Positions 54,126 through 64,000 of a stretch of 64,000 nt of DNA are shown piece by piece. The notes under the pieces are model-generated. The model did no database searches. It had not been told where the DNA came from and was given only the letters and a program-made list of their open reading frames with translations. The translations under genes and the position numbers were made by a program. Within the stretch, counting starts at the first letter, position 1, and every line of letters begins with the position of its first letter. The stretch is from contig NW_004624742.1 in assembly GCF_000247695.1 (NCBI RefSeq), positions 6,548,770-6,612,769 on the forward strand, read 5' to 3'. The DNA comes from Heterocephalus glaber (Eukaryota; Chordata; Mammalia; Rodentia; Bathyergidae).

Positions 54126-55602
54126 ACATGTTCTCAGACCACTGGGAGTGCCAGAGACCTTTCCAGAAGTTCTGCGAGGTCAAAATCATTTTCATAATGA
54201 CTGCACTGATGATGTAAAAGCACTGGTGGTTAAAACTTCTTGCACCTTAGCATAAATCAACACAATGGCACCAAACTGTGCTAGCAGCCACAGTGTTCAG
54301 ATTCTTCACTCTACGCACTTGTGAGGAGTAGGGGGAGGGATGAAAAAAAAACCTGTTTCACTTAACAGTGCCTTTGATTAGGCAGGGAAAGTTATTTCTT
54401 TTATTAAATCATTGCCCTTGAGTACACGTCTTTCTAACATTCTGTGTGACAAATGGAAACATGGATAAAGCACTTCTGCATACAGAGGCCTGAAGGTTGT
54501 TTTGAAGAAAAGCATAGTTTGATTTTTTGAGTTGCAAACAGCTGCTTTTATTGTAAAACATTGTTTTTCACTTGAAAAAAACTGACAAACTATGGTTATT
54601 CAAACTTGGGAAGTTGGCAGGCATTTTCCTGAAAATGAATAAATTGAACTTGTCACTTCAAGAAAAATAACTGACAGTGTTTGTTGCCAAAGATAAAACT
54701 CAGGGTTTCAAACAAAAAGTAGAATGTTAGAAAAACTGTGACCACCAACATGAGCTCAACAGCTTCCAAGCCCTTAAAAACTTAAATAGGATTGATTGTG
54801 ATATTAATTAATGTGATTTTTAAATATTGTGTAATGAAATAATGTCAACTTTTAGAAAATCTACACAACTCAGTGAACTAATCTTTTCTGTTTATTTATT
54901 CATTTTTTGGAACCAGGGATCGAACTCAGTACTTGCGAGGCAAGTGGCGGAACCACTGAGCTAAATCCCGAGCCCTATCTTTTCTAAGTAACTGATCATA
55001 AAGCTACAAGATCATGTGTGGGTAAAGGATTTGGTCAAAGTGTAAGAGAACCTGATGAATTTTAATATAAACAAGGAGGAAAAGTTCATTTACATGGTTT
55101 CGGATTCCCCATTTCAACTTACTTTTTAAAAACTACCATTTGTTTAATAGCCAAAAATAAATAAATAAATAAACAAAGCCACAATTATCAGAAAAGGGCA
55201 TTAAAGCGCTCTTCTTTTCAGTCATATTTTCTATACAAGGCCTGATTTCTTCATATATCTCAATGAGAAAACAGATTGCAGTGGACTAAATTCAGAAACA
55301 GATAATGAGAATTCAGCTGTGTTCAATTAATCCAGAGAGTCTCAAAAATGTAACATATTGCCATTAGTTGGTTTGGAGAGCTAGCTGTTTTTCATAAAAA
55401 TATTTATGTTAAGATGTAATGGTTTTATTATTGGTATTTTAAATAAATTAATAAATTCACATTTAAATTATTTTTTCAGTTTTAATTTCTGGTATAAAAA
55501 TATTGGTGGAGATGACCCATATAAACACAAGCTCTTTGAGATTATCAATATTTTTTTAAGGGTTTAAAGGAGTCTTTTGACCCAAATGTTTGAGAACTGC
55601 TG
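54126..55602 (+). mobile_element. hAT-Charlie DNA transposon relic
   Basis: Left end ACATGTTCTCAGACC and right end TTTGAGAACTGCTG are imperfect inverted termini of hAT-Charlie type. Between them lies collinear decayed transposase DNA: GTACACGTCTTTCTAACATTCTGTGTGAC, ATAAAGCACTTCTGCATACAGAGG, TTTTTGAGTTGCAAACAGCTGCTTTT, GACAAACTATGGTTATTC, CTGACAGTGTTTGTTGCCAA and the C-terminal dimerisation side near 55200-55330. hAT enzymes move DNA by cut and paste with 8-bp target duplications. No long frame remains, and an ID interrupts it. Confidence 0.85.
54890..54975 (-). repeat. ID SINE nested in the hAT relic
   Basis: TSD TAATCTTTTCT / CTATCTTTTCT lies at 54879-54889 and 54975-54985. Confidence 0.88.
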
Positions 55603-55629
55603 GGATATTTTATAATAATAAAATTGTCT

Positions 55630-55965
55630 TAAATTTCAGTGGCTAAACACAACAAATATTTATTTCCTCTCATGCATAATCAGGCAGCCCAAGGACCGCT
55701 GTCTTCCAGGTGCTGACTCAGCGATTGATTTACTCCATTTTATGATTCTGGTGTCCCAACACATGGCCTCCAGGACTGCAGCTGCACAAGAGAAATCTGG
55801 AAGATGGCACACCCACTCTCAAATGTTCTGCTGTGTCACTGCTACTCACTGCTCACCCAGCAGAACTGGTCACTTGGCTTCACCTAACTGCAAGTGGGTT
55901 GGGCAATGTGAGAACACTTGTAAATATGTAGAGAGCAGCAAAAGGCTCTAAATGGTATGTGCAGA
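55630..55965 (+). repeat. Ancient interspersed repeat, unnamed
   Basis: CTTAAATTTCAGTGGCTAAACACAACAAATATTTATTTCCTCTCATGCATAATCAGG begins like a common old mammalian repeat (GTGGCTTAAAACAACA... type). I cannot name the family. The frame at 55742-55951 is not called a gene. Confidence 0.5.
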
Positions 55966-55969
55966 GAAC

Positions 55970-57233
55970 TTTGGGTGAGAAACTAAAGTCTCATTGGAAG
56001 AACAGATGAGTACACCTCCTATCTAGTGAGATGAAGCACAAAACCAGAAACCTATAGGCTAGGGAAATGAATCTGTATCCATACCCTGGCCAGATCATGT
56101 AGGCTGGCCTCACAAGCTAGGGTAAAACTGGATGGTTTAAATAATAGGTGACAATAATCAGCTTTATCTTTTGATAAATCATGGAGGCCTTGGAAGAAAA
56201 TGAATACAGGGGGACAAGAGTGGGAGCAGAAAAGTGTTATGCTAATAAATCAGATCTTTGAGAAAAACAAAAGCTTCAATTAGTGGTGTTTTCCAATTTC
56301 TACAGTGTCAGTTTTCCACCATGACTAATTTTATGCTTTGCCAATTGTAGGTCATTCAGTTCAGAGTTAAAAAGAAATGTACACAATCAACTCTTCTAAG
56401 CCATTTGAGCAGGATTCAGTGCCACCGAGGCAAGAATATTAATGAAGAGGCTTGTTCAGACATAGATGGCAATTGCCTGAATGTTCCTCTCCTTTGAGAA
56501 TACACCTGGAACCAACCCCACATTCAGTGACTGAAACTCTTTGTCCTCATCATAAATATAGCCACCAGTGCCACTACACATCACCAAGATTTTTTTGCTA
56601 CCACTATGACACATGAGCAGGAAGGACGGAGCCATCTCCCCACCTATCTATCCACAATCGGGTTCCAGTGTCAAAGCCTCAGCCTCTAGCCCCTAAGGAT
56701 CAGTGATTACCTCCTTCACCACTAGCTCCTCTTCTCCTCTTCCCGGAGCCATGTTTGTAAACACCTTCAGATGTTCTGACATCACATTCCTCCCCAACTG
56801 TCCCGAAGAAGGAGCAGCGCAGGAAGTTGCTAGAAAAGGCCATGCTTGGATTTTTAGCCACCTCTGATTTACATTAAAAAAATGATTTAAATGATTTTTT
56901 AAAACAATTTTTAAAAAATCAAAACACTTACAGACTCCACAAGTTACAAATAAACCTTTGCAGGCTCGTGCAGAGGGTGAGGTGGTGAAACCTCAGCTTC
57001 CTCTGGGCACTCCAAAGGGAACCAGATGACTCTGTGACAGGGATGAGGGGTAGAGTGAGAGTCTCCGCCCCAGGGTGCTCCTGCTGAAGTAACCTTAGGC
57101 TTCCAGCAGCAGGCTGCAAGCAGAGAGCATGCCCCTCCCCCAGCTAGCTCACCCCGGAGAGTTCTCATTCTTCCGGCTCCGGTTTACAGAGAGTAACAGC
57201 TTGTAGGTACCTGAACTGGTGCCTGGGGTGCTG
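55970..57233. other. Intergenic sequence
   Basis: No gene or confident repeat is recognised. Confidence 0.45.
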
Positions 57234-57287
57234 CTATTTAAATAGCTCTGCTCTAAACACAACAGGTGTTGATCATATCTAGCTCCC

Positions 57288-57344
57288 GAATTGTGTGTGT
57301 ATGTGTGTGTGTGTGTCTGTGTGTGTGTGTCTGTGTGTGTGTTT
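57288..57344 (+). repeat. (GT)n microsatellite
   Basis: GT repeats are interrupted by TA and CT units. Confidence 0.93.
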
Positions 57345-57394
57345 CTCCAGCAAGCCATATGGATTTTTTATTTAAAGAGCTCACCTGGCTCAGA

Positions 57395-57512
57395 TAATAA
57401 TCCCTCCCTTCCTTCTCTCACCTTCTTTCCTTCCCCCTTTTCTTTCTTCTCCCTCTCCCCTTCTTTCCCTCCCTCTTTCCCCTTCATTTCTTTCTCTTGC
57501 TTTCTCTTTTCT
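57395..57512 (+). repeat. Polypyrimidine tract
   Basis: About 118 bp of nearly pure C/T on the plus strand (CCCTCCC, TTCCTTC, TCTTTC motifs), able in principle to form triplex DNA. Confidence 0.85.
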
Positions 57513-57626
57513 CATCCTATAAAGTCACAGGCTGCCGTCTTCCTCAGCTGCCTTGGCCACCGTCCTGCTAGATCTGGAAGTCACTGACCCTTAGGCAGAG
57601 TGGGACACTGCTCTGCTACCTTCAAA

Positions 57627-57782
57627 ATGCTCTTCCCCTTGCTCTGCCTGCTGGGCAAACCTCCTAAACAGAAGCTGGGCACCCAAGCCAGGTCCGATGG
57701 TTATGTCTACAACCCCATTCAAAGATCATATATATATGAATATTTAAAGAGACAGAGCAGAGGTCGGCACAGTAGCAGATAA
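57627..57782 (+). CDS. Short hypothetical ORF downstream of a TATA-like box
   Basis: Starting at the first ATG (57627), 51 codons begin MLFPLLCLLGKPPKQKLG, a short hydrophobic start followed by a basic region, then DGYVYNPIQRSYIYEYLKRQ. It is not recognised. It starts about 105 bp after the TATA-like element, so it might be a first exon or chance. Confidence 0.15.
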   Translation: MLFPLLCLLGKPPKQKLGTQARSDGYVYNPIQRSYIYEYLKRQSRGRHSSR

Positions 57783-57832
57783 GAAAGAAAATACTCCCCA
57801 AGTCTGGATGTCAACAAACACTAACATCCCGG

Positions 57833-57912
57833 TCTGGGGCATAGCTCAGTAGGAGAGCACTTGCCTGGCATGTACCAGGCTCTCTGCAGGTTTGAGTCCC
57901 AGCACTAGGGGT
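57833..57912 (+). repeat. Older ID-type SINE
   Basis: GTCTGGGGCATAGCTCAGTAGGAGAGCACTTGCCTGGCATGTACC...GAGTCCCAGCACTAGG. Confidence 0.78.
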
Positions 57913-57999
57913 GGGAGTGGGGTGGTTAACATTTTATCTTGAGACAAGTCAGAAATATAAATATGAAACTGTATAGCATGGGTTTAGAATGCATGTTTC

Positions 58000-58115
58000 T
58001 GGTTTTTGTTTGCTTGTTTGTTCTGTGGTATAGGAGAATGAACCCAGGATCTTTGCAGTGAGCGGTCTATTTTGTTTTATTTTTTATTTTTGAGACAGTG
58101 TTTAGACATTTCAGG
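58000..58115 (-). repeat. Diverged ID/B4 fragment
   Basis: The plus strand reads TTTGTTTGC...GGTATAGGAGAATGAACCCAGGATCTTTGC then TTATTTTTGAGACAGTGTTTAG, resembling a minus-strand ID followed by a B1 start, both decayed. Confidence 0.5.
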
Positions 58116-58274
58116 TTTTATTTCTAAATTCACTGACACCACTACCAAAAGAAGATCTAAAAACAAAAGAGAATTCAAGTCTTTCTATTGTTAAAGTTGC
58201 CTAATCGAAATATTCCTTGCATGGATGTATAGTCAATAGATAAGGAGACCAACTTTTATTTTAAAATAATTTTG

Positions 58275-58348
58275 GGGGGGATTGGGGGTTGAACCCACAG
58301 CCTCATACAGGCTAGGCATATACTCTACCATGGAACTGCTCCCTGGCT
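58275..58348 (-). repeat. Older ID-type SINE
   Basis: Plus strand GGGATTGGGGGTTGAACCCACAGCCTCATACAGGCTAGGCATATACTCTACC, the complement of an old ID. Confidence 0.72.
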
Positions 58349-58365
58349 TAAAAAGATGACTGCTT

Positions 58366-58445
58366 GGGCCGGAGATTTAGCTCAGTGGTTCTGGAGCCTG
58401 CCTCACAAGTGCAAGGTCCCAAGTTCGATCCCCGGTACCAAAAAA
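58366..58445 (+). repeat. ID SINE, cluster member 1
   Basis: TSD AAAAGATGACTGCTT lies at 58351-58365 and 58446-58460. Confidence 0.94.
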
Positions 58446-58530
58446 AAAAGATGACTGCTTATCATCATCATTTGATGAAATAAAGGACATTTTTAACATC
58501 AAATATTTTAATGAATTTAGCATAATAGCC

Positions 58531-58617
58531 TGGGATTTGGCTCAGTGGTTTCGCCGCCTGCTGCGCAAGCGCAAGGACCTGGGTTTGATCCCCGGTACCA
58601 AAAGAAAATAAGAAGCA
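58531..58617 (+). repeat. ID SINE, cluster member 2
   Basis: TTTAGCATAATA before and ATTAGCATAATA after form the TSD. The body has the CTGCTGCGCAAGCGCAAGGACC variant. Confidence 0.9.
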
Positions 58618-58643
58618 TTAGCATAATAAAAATTCACTAGATT

Positions 58644-58726
58644 AGGGGCTGGGGATTTAGCTCAGTGGTTTCGCTGCCTGCTTCGTAAGGGCAAGGACCT
58701 GGGTTTGATCCCCGGTACCAAAAAAA
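58644..58726 (+). repeat. ID SINE, cluster member 3
   Basis: The TSD AAAAATTCACTAGATT is identical at 58628-58643 and 58727-58742. Confidence 0.94.
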
Positions 58727-58805
58727 AAAAATTCACTAGATTGTGCCTGTTCACTAAGAAAGAAGTAAAAATTAGTCTTCTTAAGCATTTAAGAACCCGT
58801 ACCTC

Positions 58806-58898
58806 GGGCCAGGGATTTAGCTCAGTGGTTCCAGTGCCGGCCTTGCAAGCACAAGGTCCCGAGTTTGATCCCTGGTATCAAAAAAAAAAAAAAAAAAA
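58806..58898 (+). repeat. ID SINE, cluster member 4
   Basis: GGGCCAGGGATTTAGCTCAGTGGTTCC... with a poly(A) of about 19. The TSD is not clear. Confidence 0.88.
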
Positions 58899-58899
58899 T

Positions 58900-60238
58900 A
58901 GATATTCACAGACCAAATGTTGAGTAAATTTTACTAGGCTTCTTCCTGTTGTATAATTCTCTGCCCATTAGGCCATCTTCCTATCATGCTTTTGATTTCA
59001 CAAATAAGCTCACTACCAGGTAAAGAGATTCTGGAATAGACCACATGCCTGTTCTAAGTTATTAGCTTTGTTGTTTACAAATCAGCTCAGCAGAGTTTAG
59101 TTATCATAAGTCTATTTCCCAAAGCCTCTAAGGCACTACTGGGGAAATGAAAAATAGGTTGTGGGATATTTAGACTTGAAAAACCTGATTTTTCCAGCCC
59201 CAGAATTCAAGGCAACAAACATGCTGACAAGCACTGACAGGGCTGTACAGAACACTCTGGTCAGGTGGTGACTAAGTAGGATGGACCCTCCACCTGCCAG
59301 CCAGATGGCTGTCCAGCACGTATTCTCTGCAAGGTGATACCAGCACCTAACTGTGACCTTGGGCATGCCACCATACCCTCTAACTGAGCTGCAGTTTCTG
59401 TATCTGCAAACAGAAGGGATTTAAACAAAATGATCTTGAGGGCTTCTTGGAGGTTAGCAAACAAAGGTAATAACAGCCAATAAAATCCTCAGGACATTTT
59501 CTGCTGCTAAACATAGGGACCAGGCATTTATCCTCCTTACATGGCATACAACATGAAAACCAAACAAGTCTTCTTTCCTTAATTTTTCCCCCAGTGTCAT
59601 CTACTTCCACTAGTCCTCATCAAGACAAATATTGGCCCCTACCAAAGGTGTTTCCCTTTGAGGAATTCTTATGCATGGGTGAAATGAAAAGATTGTTATA
59701 GTTCATGTGGGGCAGGAGTATGCAGTTTCCTACAGCAAGCACTCACTAATTGGTCCTTGTTACTATCACAGGCCTGTGCCTACTGTTTGATTGCTTCCAT
59801 TCATTTAAAAGTATGCCCTCAGCCCACACCCCAAAGTGTCCCCAGAGGGGACATGTTTCACACCCAGCAGGTCAGCTGCTGTTACTCCACTGCCTTTTCT
59901 TGGGTCTGGCTCTGGCAGTCACATGAGCTTTGGTTTTGAGGTGACTCAGAGACAAGGTAATGCCAAAGTTCATCAAGGCAGTGAACCCTGGACACTCCAA
60001 AAGCTTCTAGCCTAGTGTCAGGTCAAGGCTGGGTGTGCTCTAAGGTAGCAAAGCAGGGGGAAGGGCCCTAGCAGCCTGGCAGGCATCCAGGATCTTGCCC
60101 AGTGCCTTGCCAGTAGTTACGTCATCTGGCCTCTTACTTCTTGTTTCCTGAGGAGCCCAGTAGGGTCAATGCCATTTACTTGATTGCCTCCATCATTCTT
60201 TTCCTCCCTCTCCCTTCCTCTGTGGAGACTTGCTCTCC
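58900..60238. other. Intergenic sequence with a MIR fragment
   Basis: MIR-like text lies at about 59345-59440 (AACTGTGACCTTGGGCATGCC...CAGTTTCTGTATCTGC). Otherwise no gene or RNA is seen. Confidence 0.5.
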
Positions 60239-60239
60239 A

Positions 60240-60893
60240 TGTTAGTCAGGTCACTGTGACAAAATACCTGAGAATGACAGTTTAAAGGAGGAAAGGTTTA
60301 TTTGTTTGGTTGTTTGGTTGTTTGTTGAGGTACTAAGTATTGAACCTAGGGCCTTTGTTCTGAGCTACCTCCTCAGCTCCTTTTTTACTTTTTATTGTGA
60401 GACAGAGTCTTTCTAAGTCATTAAATTGCCTATGCCTATGTTGGGTTTGAAATTGTGATCCTCCTGCCTCAGCCTTACTGAGTGCTGGTATTACAGGCGT
60501 GTGCCACCATGCCTTCTAGGAAAGGTTTATCTTGGCTCAGTATCAGAAGTTTCAGTCTATGAAACATCATGGTGGAAGGATATAAAAGAGGAAATCTGCT
60601 CACCTCATGCCAGCCAGGAAGCAGAGAGAGGGGGAAACGGCGGAGAGGAAGGGGCTGGGGACAAGATACAGTCCCCAAGGTCACGTCCCCATGATCCACT
60701 CCCTTCAACTAGGTCCTACCCCCTGCTTCCATTATCTCTTAATAGTGCCATCAAATTATGACAGCATTAATGAATTAATCCATTAGTGAAATTAGGACTC
60801 TCAGGATCCAATCACTTCCTTAAAGCCCGTCACCTGACAACCAAGCCTTCAACACAATGAGCCTTTCCGGGGACATTTTAGACTCCAATCACC
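60240..60893 (-). repeat. MaLR (MST-like) LTR split by a B4 SINE
   Basis: The plus strand starts TGTTAGTCAGGTCACTGTGACAAAATACCTGAGAA and continues after the SINE with ATCTTGGCTCAGTATCAGAAGTTTCAGTC, CATCATGGTGGAAGG and CACCTCATGCCAGCCAGGAAGCAGAGAG. It ends AACACAATGAGCCTTTCCGGGGACA, the antisense order of MST-type LTRs. Confidence 0.87.
60302..60517 (-). repeat. B4 SINE nested in the MaLR LTR
   Basis: The identical TSD AGGAAAGGTTTAT lies at 60289-60301 and 60518-60530. The ID complement (GTACTAAGTATTGAACCTAGGG) precedes the B1 complement (TATTGTGAGACAGAGTCTTTC...GGTATTACAGGCGTGTGCC). Confidence 0.94.
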
Positions 60894-61335
60894 TCTTCTG
60901 CCTGTGGACTGGGGAGGTAAAGGGTGAGGAGCAGGCTAGGTACTCCCATGAACACAGCAGTTGTGTATACCTCCTGGGAGGGAATGGGCTAACAGAGGGA
61001 TAGGAGAGAAGAGCTGTTGTTCACATATACCTTTTTGTGCAGTTTTAATGTTAGGCCATGAGCATGAAACACTTGTTAATACAATACATTTTTTAAAAAG
61101 GATTTATGTAACTTTAAAATCAGCCCACAAGGGCCTAATTATAGCTTTTGTTTGGGCTGCCCAAACGTTAGGCTCTCAGGAAAACCCCTTTTTCAAACAA
61201 TGTGTATCAGATACCATTGCTACACTTCTGGTCAAAATCGTTCTCTGTACCCACTTGCAGTTGCTTTGTGTGTTCCGCCTTAAAGCCACTGGGCATGTCT
61301 CAGGAGGAGAGTTAGAAGAGTTGAAAAAAGGCCAG
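60894..61335. other. Intergenic sequence
   Basis: The frame at 60961-61392 (143 codons) has no recognisable domain and runs into a MIR, so it is not called a gene. The A/T-rich block 61085-61240 is repeat-free. Confidence 0.45.
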
Positions 61336-61339
61336 TATT

Positions 61340-61440
61340 TGAAACCAGGCAGACTTAGGTTTAAATTCTGGTTCTACCACTTACTGACTTAAAGAAGATT
61401 CTTAAGATTAAGCCTTAGTTTCTTCATCTTTCTAAAAGAA
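61340..61440 (+). repeat. MIR SINE fragment
   Basis: GAAACCAGGCAGACTTAGGTTTAAATTCTGGTTCTACCACTTACTGAC...CTTAGTTTCTTCATC matches MIR. Confidence 0.82.
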
Positions 61441-61619
61441 AACCAAATCACTTACCTTACGATAAGCAACATCAGTTGAGAACATAGGCTCTAGCTAATA
61501 AAGTTGACCTGAAAATAGAATAGAAATTGGGAAGGGTATGTGTAAGGGATCTTGATCAGTGCACTTTGTATGCATGGTCGAAAATACCACACATCTACTT
61601 ATTACTATGTGTTAATATT

Positions 61620-61765
61620 TAAAAAAAAGAACATAGGCTTTGGAATTAAATTTTATTCCTATAACAGTGACATCTCGTTTCATCACTCAAAACCTCAGTC
61701 TTCCTATATGCAAAATGGAAATGTTAATAGTGTTGACTTTAAAAGGTTGCAAAGTTTAAATGAGA
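61620..61765 (+). repeat. MIR SINE fragment
   Basis: AACATAGGCTTTGGAATTAAATTTTATTCC...AAAACCTCAGTCTTCCTATATGCAAAATGGAAATG...TTAAATGAGATATG matches MIR. Confidence 0.8.
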
Positions 61766-61890
61766 TATGTATGGGTAGGCCTCAGCAGTACAGCCTAAAC
61801 AGAAAAATATTCTTTACATTGTGCTCTTTCTATTCTGATGTTTTTGTGAGAATAAAGATAAAGTGGCTGGTGCTTAAAAATATGAATATA

Positions 61891-61976
61891 GGGCCGGGAA
61901 TTTAGCTCAGTGGTTTCGCCACCTGCTGCCTGTTGCACAAGTGCAAGGACTCAAGTTCGATCCCTGGTACCAAAAA
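61891..61976 (+). repeat. ID SINE with a small internal duplication
   Basis: GGGCCGGGAATTTAGCTCAGTGGTTTCGCC, with CTGCTGCCTGTTGC where others have CTGCTGC. It is followed directly by a microsatellite. Confidence 0.9.
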
Positions 61977-62036
61977 ATATATATATATATATGTGTGTGT
62001 GTGTATATATATATATACATACATATATATATATTT
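61977..62036 (+). repeat. (TA)n(TG)n(TA)n microsatellite
   Basis: A compound TA/TG/TA/CATA tract grown from the ID tail. It explains the open frames with Tyr-Ile-Tyr runs here. Confidence 0.93.
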
Positions 62037-62106
62037 TAACACTTCTTTTTCTCCAAATTCTTTTTCTTTGTGTAGACTACAGAGAATTTGTTGCTATCTG
62101 GTTTTC

Positions 62107-62204
62107 TTTTGTTTTGTTTTTGCTCTTTGCAGTGCTAAGGATTGAAAACTAGGTCTCATACCTGCTAAGTAAGGGCTCTATCACTGAGCTAACCCTCCAG
62201 GCCC
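62107..62204 (-). repeat. Older ID-type SINE
   Basis: Plus strand GCAGTGCTAAGGATTGAAAACTAGGTCTCATACCTGCTAAGTAAGGGCTCTATCACTGAGCTAACCC is the complement of an old ID. Confidence 0.8.
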
Positions 62205-62324
62205 ATATGGTCTTTTTAACTGCTCTATACCAGGTCACGGAGTCCTTTGGCCTACTCATTACAATGCTCTTATGTGAAGAAATCAACTGGAAAGACAAAA
62301 GAGGGAGGGCTCAAAACTTCTATA

Positions 62325-62409
62325 AGGCTGGGGCTGTAGCTCAGTGGTAGAGTGCTTGACTAGCATGTATGAGGCCCTAGGTTCAATCCTAAGTATTTAA
62401 AAAAAAAAC
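62325..62409 (+). repeat. Older ID-type SINE
   Basis: GGCTGGGGCTGTAGCTCAGTGGTAGAGTGCTTGACTAGCATGTATGAGG...CAATCCTAAGTATTT, with a poly(A) tail. Confidence 0.85.
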
Positions 62410-62758
62410 CATACAGTGGGAAGATTCTTTGATGTTTCATCCATCCATCATCCATTCATCCATCCACAGAAAATCTTGGTCCTGGGATTTCAGGAGTAAC
62501 CAAACAGACAGTTCTTCCCCTCAGGGAGTTCCAGTTGGGTATGAAGACAGTGTGAACCTGTGCCTGCGTTGAGCTGAAACTGTTCTATATTCCCAGACCA
62601 AGAGGTTTATGAGAATCCTGCATTCTTGCTCCCCAGCTCCCCCTAAATTTTGGGTGAAGTATCTAGGGGAAAAAATCCAGTTTGATAAATTATTCTACCA
62701 CAGATAACTGTGGGAAGGACAGCTCACTTAATGCCATGCATTTAAGAATCAATCTTAG

Positions 62759-62848
62759 GGGCCAGGGATTTAGCTCAGTGGTTTTGCCACCTGCTGCGCA
62801 AGCGCAAGGACCCGAGTTCAATCCCTGATACCAAAAAAAAAAAAAAAA
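62759..62848 (+). repeat. ID SINE with TSD
   Basis: TSD AAGAATCAATCTTAG / AAGAATTAATCTTAG lies at 62744-62758 and 62849-62863. Confidence 0.94.
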
Positions 62849-62864
62849 AAGAATTAATCTTAGT

Positions 62865-64000
62865 TAGTACATGATAAATGGTGTGATTATCTCTGTCAGC
62901 ATAACACAGAGAAACTTACAGATTTTTTAGACCTAATGGGCCTGTATGAAAATGGCAAAGAAAAATCTAGAATTTTTTAGGTTCTCTTCACTCTCAGGCA
63001 AATGCCCACACCACAGGGATCCTTCAGATTGAATGTTGCCAAGGGCCGTGTGAATCAGCATGGAACTGCCACACTGGGACTGCAGTTGCCCTGTGAGTGG
63101 GAAGGAGCCTGGAGCTTCTCTGGCCTCTGGCTGGGTTTATATGACTGGAGCTGGGTGGAGTTGTGTCTCATCTCCTCAACCAGCCAACAGCCATAGGGCA
63201 CACTCTGTCTGTCAGTGCTGGGAAACAGCCCTACAAGCAAAGTAGACAAAACTCTTCAGCCAAAAAGTAGTGGGAAGGACTGGAGCAATTCTGAGGGGTC
63301 TGTTACAAAGCAAAGAGGCCTTGCCTGGGCGGCTGAACTCACCCAAAGTGGCCTGGGGCTAGGCCTCCTGTGTCTGCACTGTGCTGCCCCAACTGCTCAG
63401 TCAGTCAGAAAGACAGCATTGTGGAAGGAAGAGAGGGTCCAGTCACAGCACCTGGGACACATCACTGCACTTCTGGAGCTCAGGCTTCGCAGCCATTAAA
63501 GGAAAGGCTTTGTGAAAAGAAAAAAATGATGTCTAAGGACACTCTAGTTCTGACAGCTGATTCAGGAGTCAAGAAACACCGTCAGGTGGGCCTTCTTGCC
63601 TCTCTGAGGGTACTCAGAGGATTCTTGCTCTCCCTACCCTGCCCCAAGGTCACTTGGAGGCCACTTGCTTCCAGTCATGTGCTTCATTCCAGTATTCCTA
63701 GATATCAGCTGGAAATCTCCTTGGTCCTCAAAATCTAGGTGGTGTAGCCTCCATCACAACAGTCCCCAATTTCCATGACTTGTAGACATTGAAAGCCCTC
63801 TTGTTTATTTCTTGAGGATTCAGGGGAGTGATGGGGTTATGCTCCTCTTCTTGGCTCTCAGGCTGCTGTACGCTCTTTATTGCCCACATTTATCTTTGCC
63901 ACTGCAAGTACCACACCCTATATTGCAGTCCCCCACCCCACCGCCTCCAGGGCAAGTGGCTATGTGTGTCTTCTTCCCTACTCCAACACCAATCTGCTCA
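62865..64000. other. Intergenic sequence
   Basis: Overlapping frames at 63002-63738 in conflicting phases and strands show no domain. A MIR-like scrap may lie at 63440-63500. No gene is called. Confidence 0.45.

Larger units (their letters stand above)
57234..57523 (+). promoter_or_regulatory. Candidate promoter: MEF2-like site, E-box, TATA box
   Basis: CTATTTAAATAG (57234-57245) is a palindromic A/T-core site of MEF2 type. CACCTG (57382-57387) is an E-box, and TATAAA (57518-57523) could be a TATA box. A (GT)n tract (57288-57344) and a long polypyrimidine tract lie between them. The combination resembles a muscle-type promoter, but each motif is short and may be chance. Confidence 0.3.

Noticed and set aside
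58705..58923. Recurring peptide like VPALQAQGPEFDPWYQKKKK in several frames (also near 29590, 46757, 18449)
   Set aside because: This peptide is the translation of the ID SINE followed by its poly(A). It is not a conserved protein.
60961..61392. 143-codon ORF as a gene
   Set aside because: No known domain. Its 3' part lies in a MIR SINE and no promoter or splice signals are evident.
61910..62152. ORF with a Tyr/Ile-rich repeat
   Set aside because: It is translated from an ID tail plus a TA/TG microsatellite.
1..64000. Many tRNA-like sequences with A and B boxes (GATTTAGCTCAGTGG, GTTCGATCC)
   Set aside because: They are ID SINEs with A-rich tails and TSDs, not tRNA genes.
1..64000. CRISPR array, phage, plasmid or bacterial operon
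   Set aside because: No spaced palindromic repeats, ribosome-binding sites or dense coding. Repeat content is mammalian.

Overview
This window is nuclear DNA of a mammal, almost certainly a rodent. The main clue is a tRNA-derived ID-type SINE (GGGCC-GGGGATTTAGCTCAGTGGTT...GGTACC plus poly(A)) present about 25 times in a young form and about 10 times in an older form. B1-like and B4-like (B1+ID composite) SINEs and L1 elements accompany it. This ID variant differs from the usual mouse/rat and squirrel forms. Beaver (Castor) is my best guess from memory, but it is not proven here. I see no intact protein-coding gene. The long open frames are short, and many are artefacts of SINE sequence. A run of 100 Ns (32341-32440) is an assembly gap.

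Layout: 1-480 is GC-rich minisatellite. 0.5-28 kb is intergenic DNA with scattered IDs, MIRs, MaLR LTRs, two 5'-truncated L1 copies with clean target-site duplications (TSDs), a small Tc1/mariner-type inverted-repeat element (12.1-12.5 kb), and a GC-rich stretch (16-17.9 kb) with two strong CTCF-like motifs in divergent orientation. 28.3-42 kb is a deeply nested retrotransposon zone. It holds a 37-nt U2 snRNA pseudogene inside an L1 tail; a decayed piggyBac-type transposase with a duplicated 3' end and a poly(A) tail; and an ancient L1 hosting a class II ERV solo LTR, a GPR160 retropseudogene, a MaLR LTR and several IDs. It also holds a ZNF350 (ZBRK1) retropseudogene and further ancient L1 copies carrying B1, B4 and ID insertions. 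At 46-47.5 kb a class II endogenous retrovirus insertion splits a MIR. It has one LTR, then a primer-binding site that continues into most of a tRNA-Lys complement, then a gag/dUTPase fragment in inverted orientation. 48.8-64 kb holds an L1-in-L1 insertion, a hAT-Charlie transposon relic, a possible TATA/MEF2/E-box promoter near 57.5 kb, a dense ID cluster (58.3-58.9 kb) and a MaLR LTR split by a B4 SINE.

The parts do not form a pathway. The value of the window is as an insertion record, with many events ordered by nesting and TSDs. The most unusual items are the ERV with tRNA read-through and inverted gag-pro, the poly(A)-tailed piggyBac relic with a duplicated 3' end, and the divergent CTCF pair. 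Family names rest on recognition by eye, without database searches. Edges given without a TSD are approximate.
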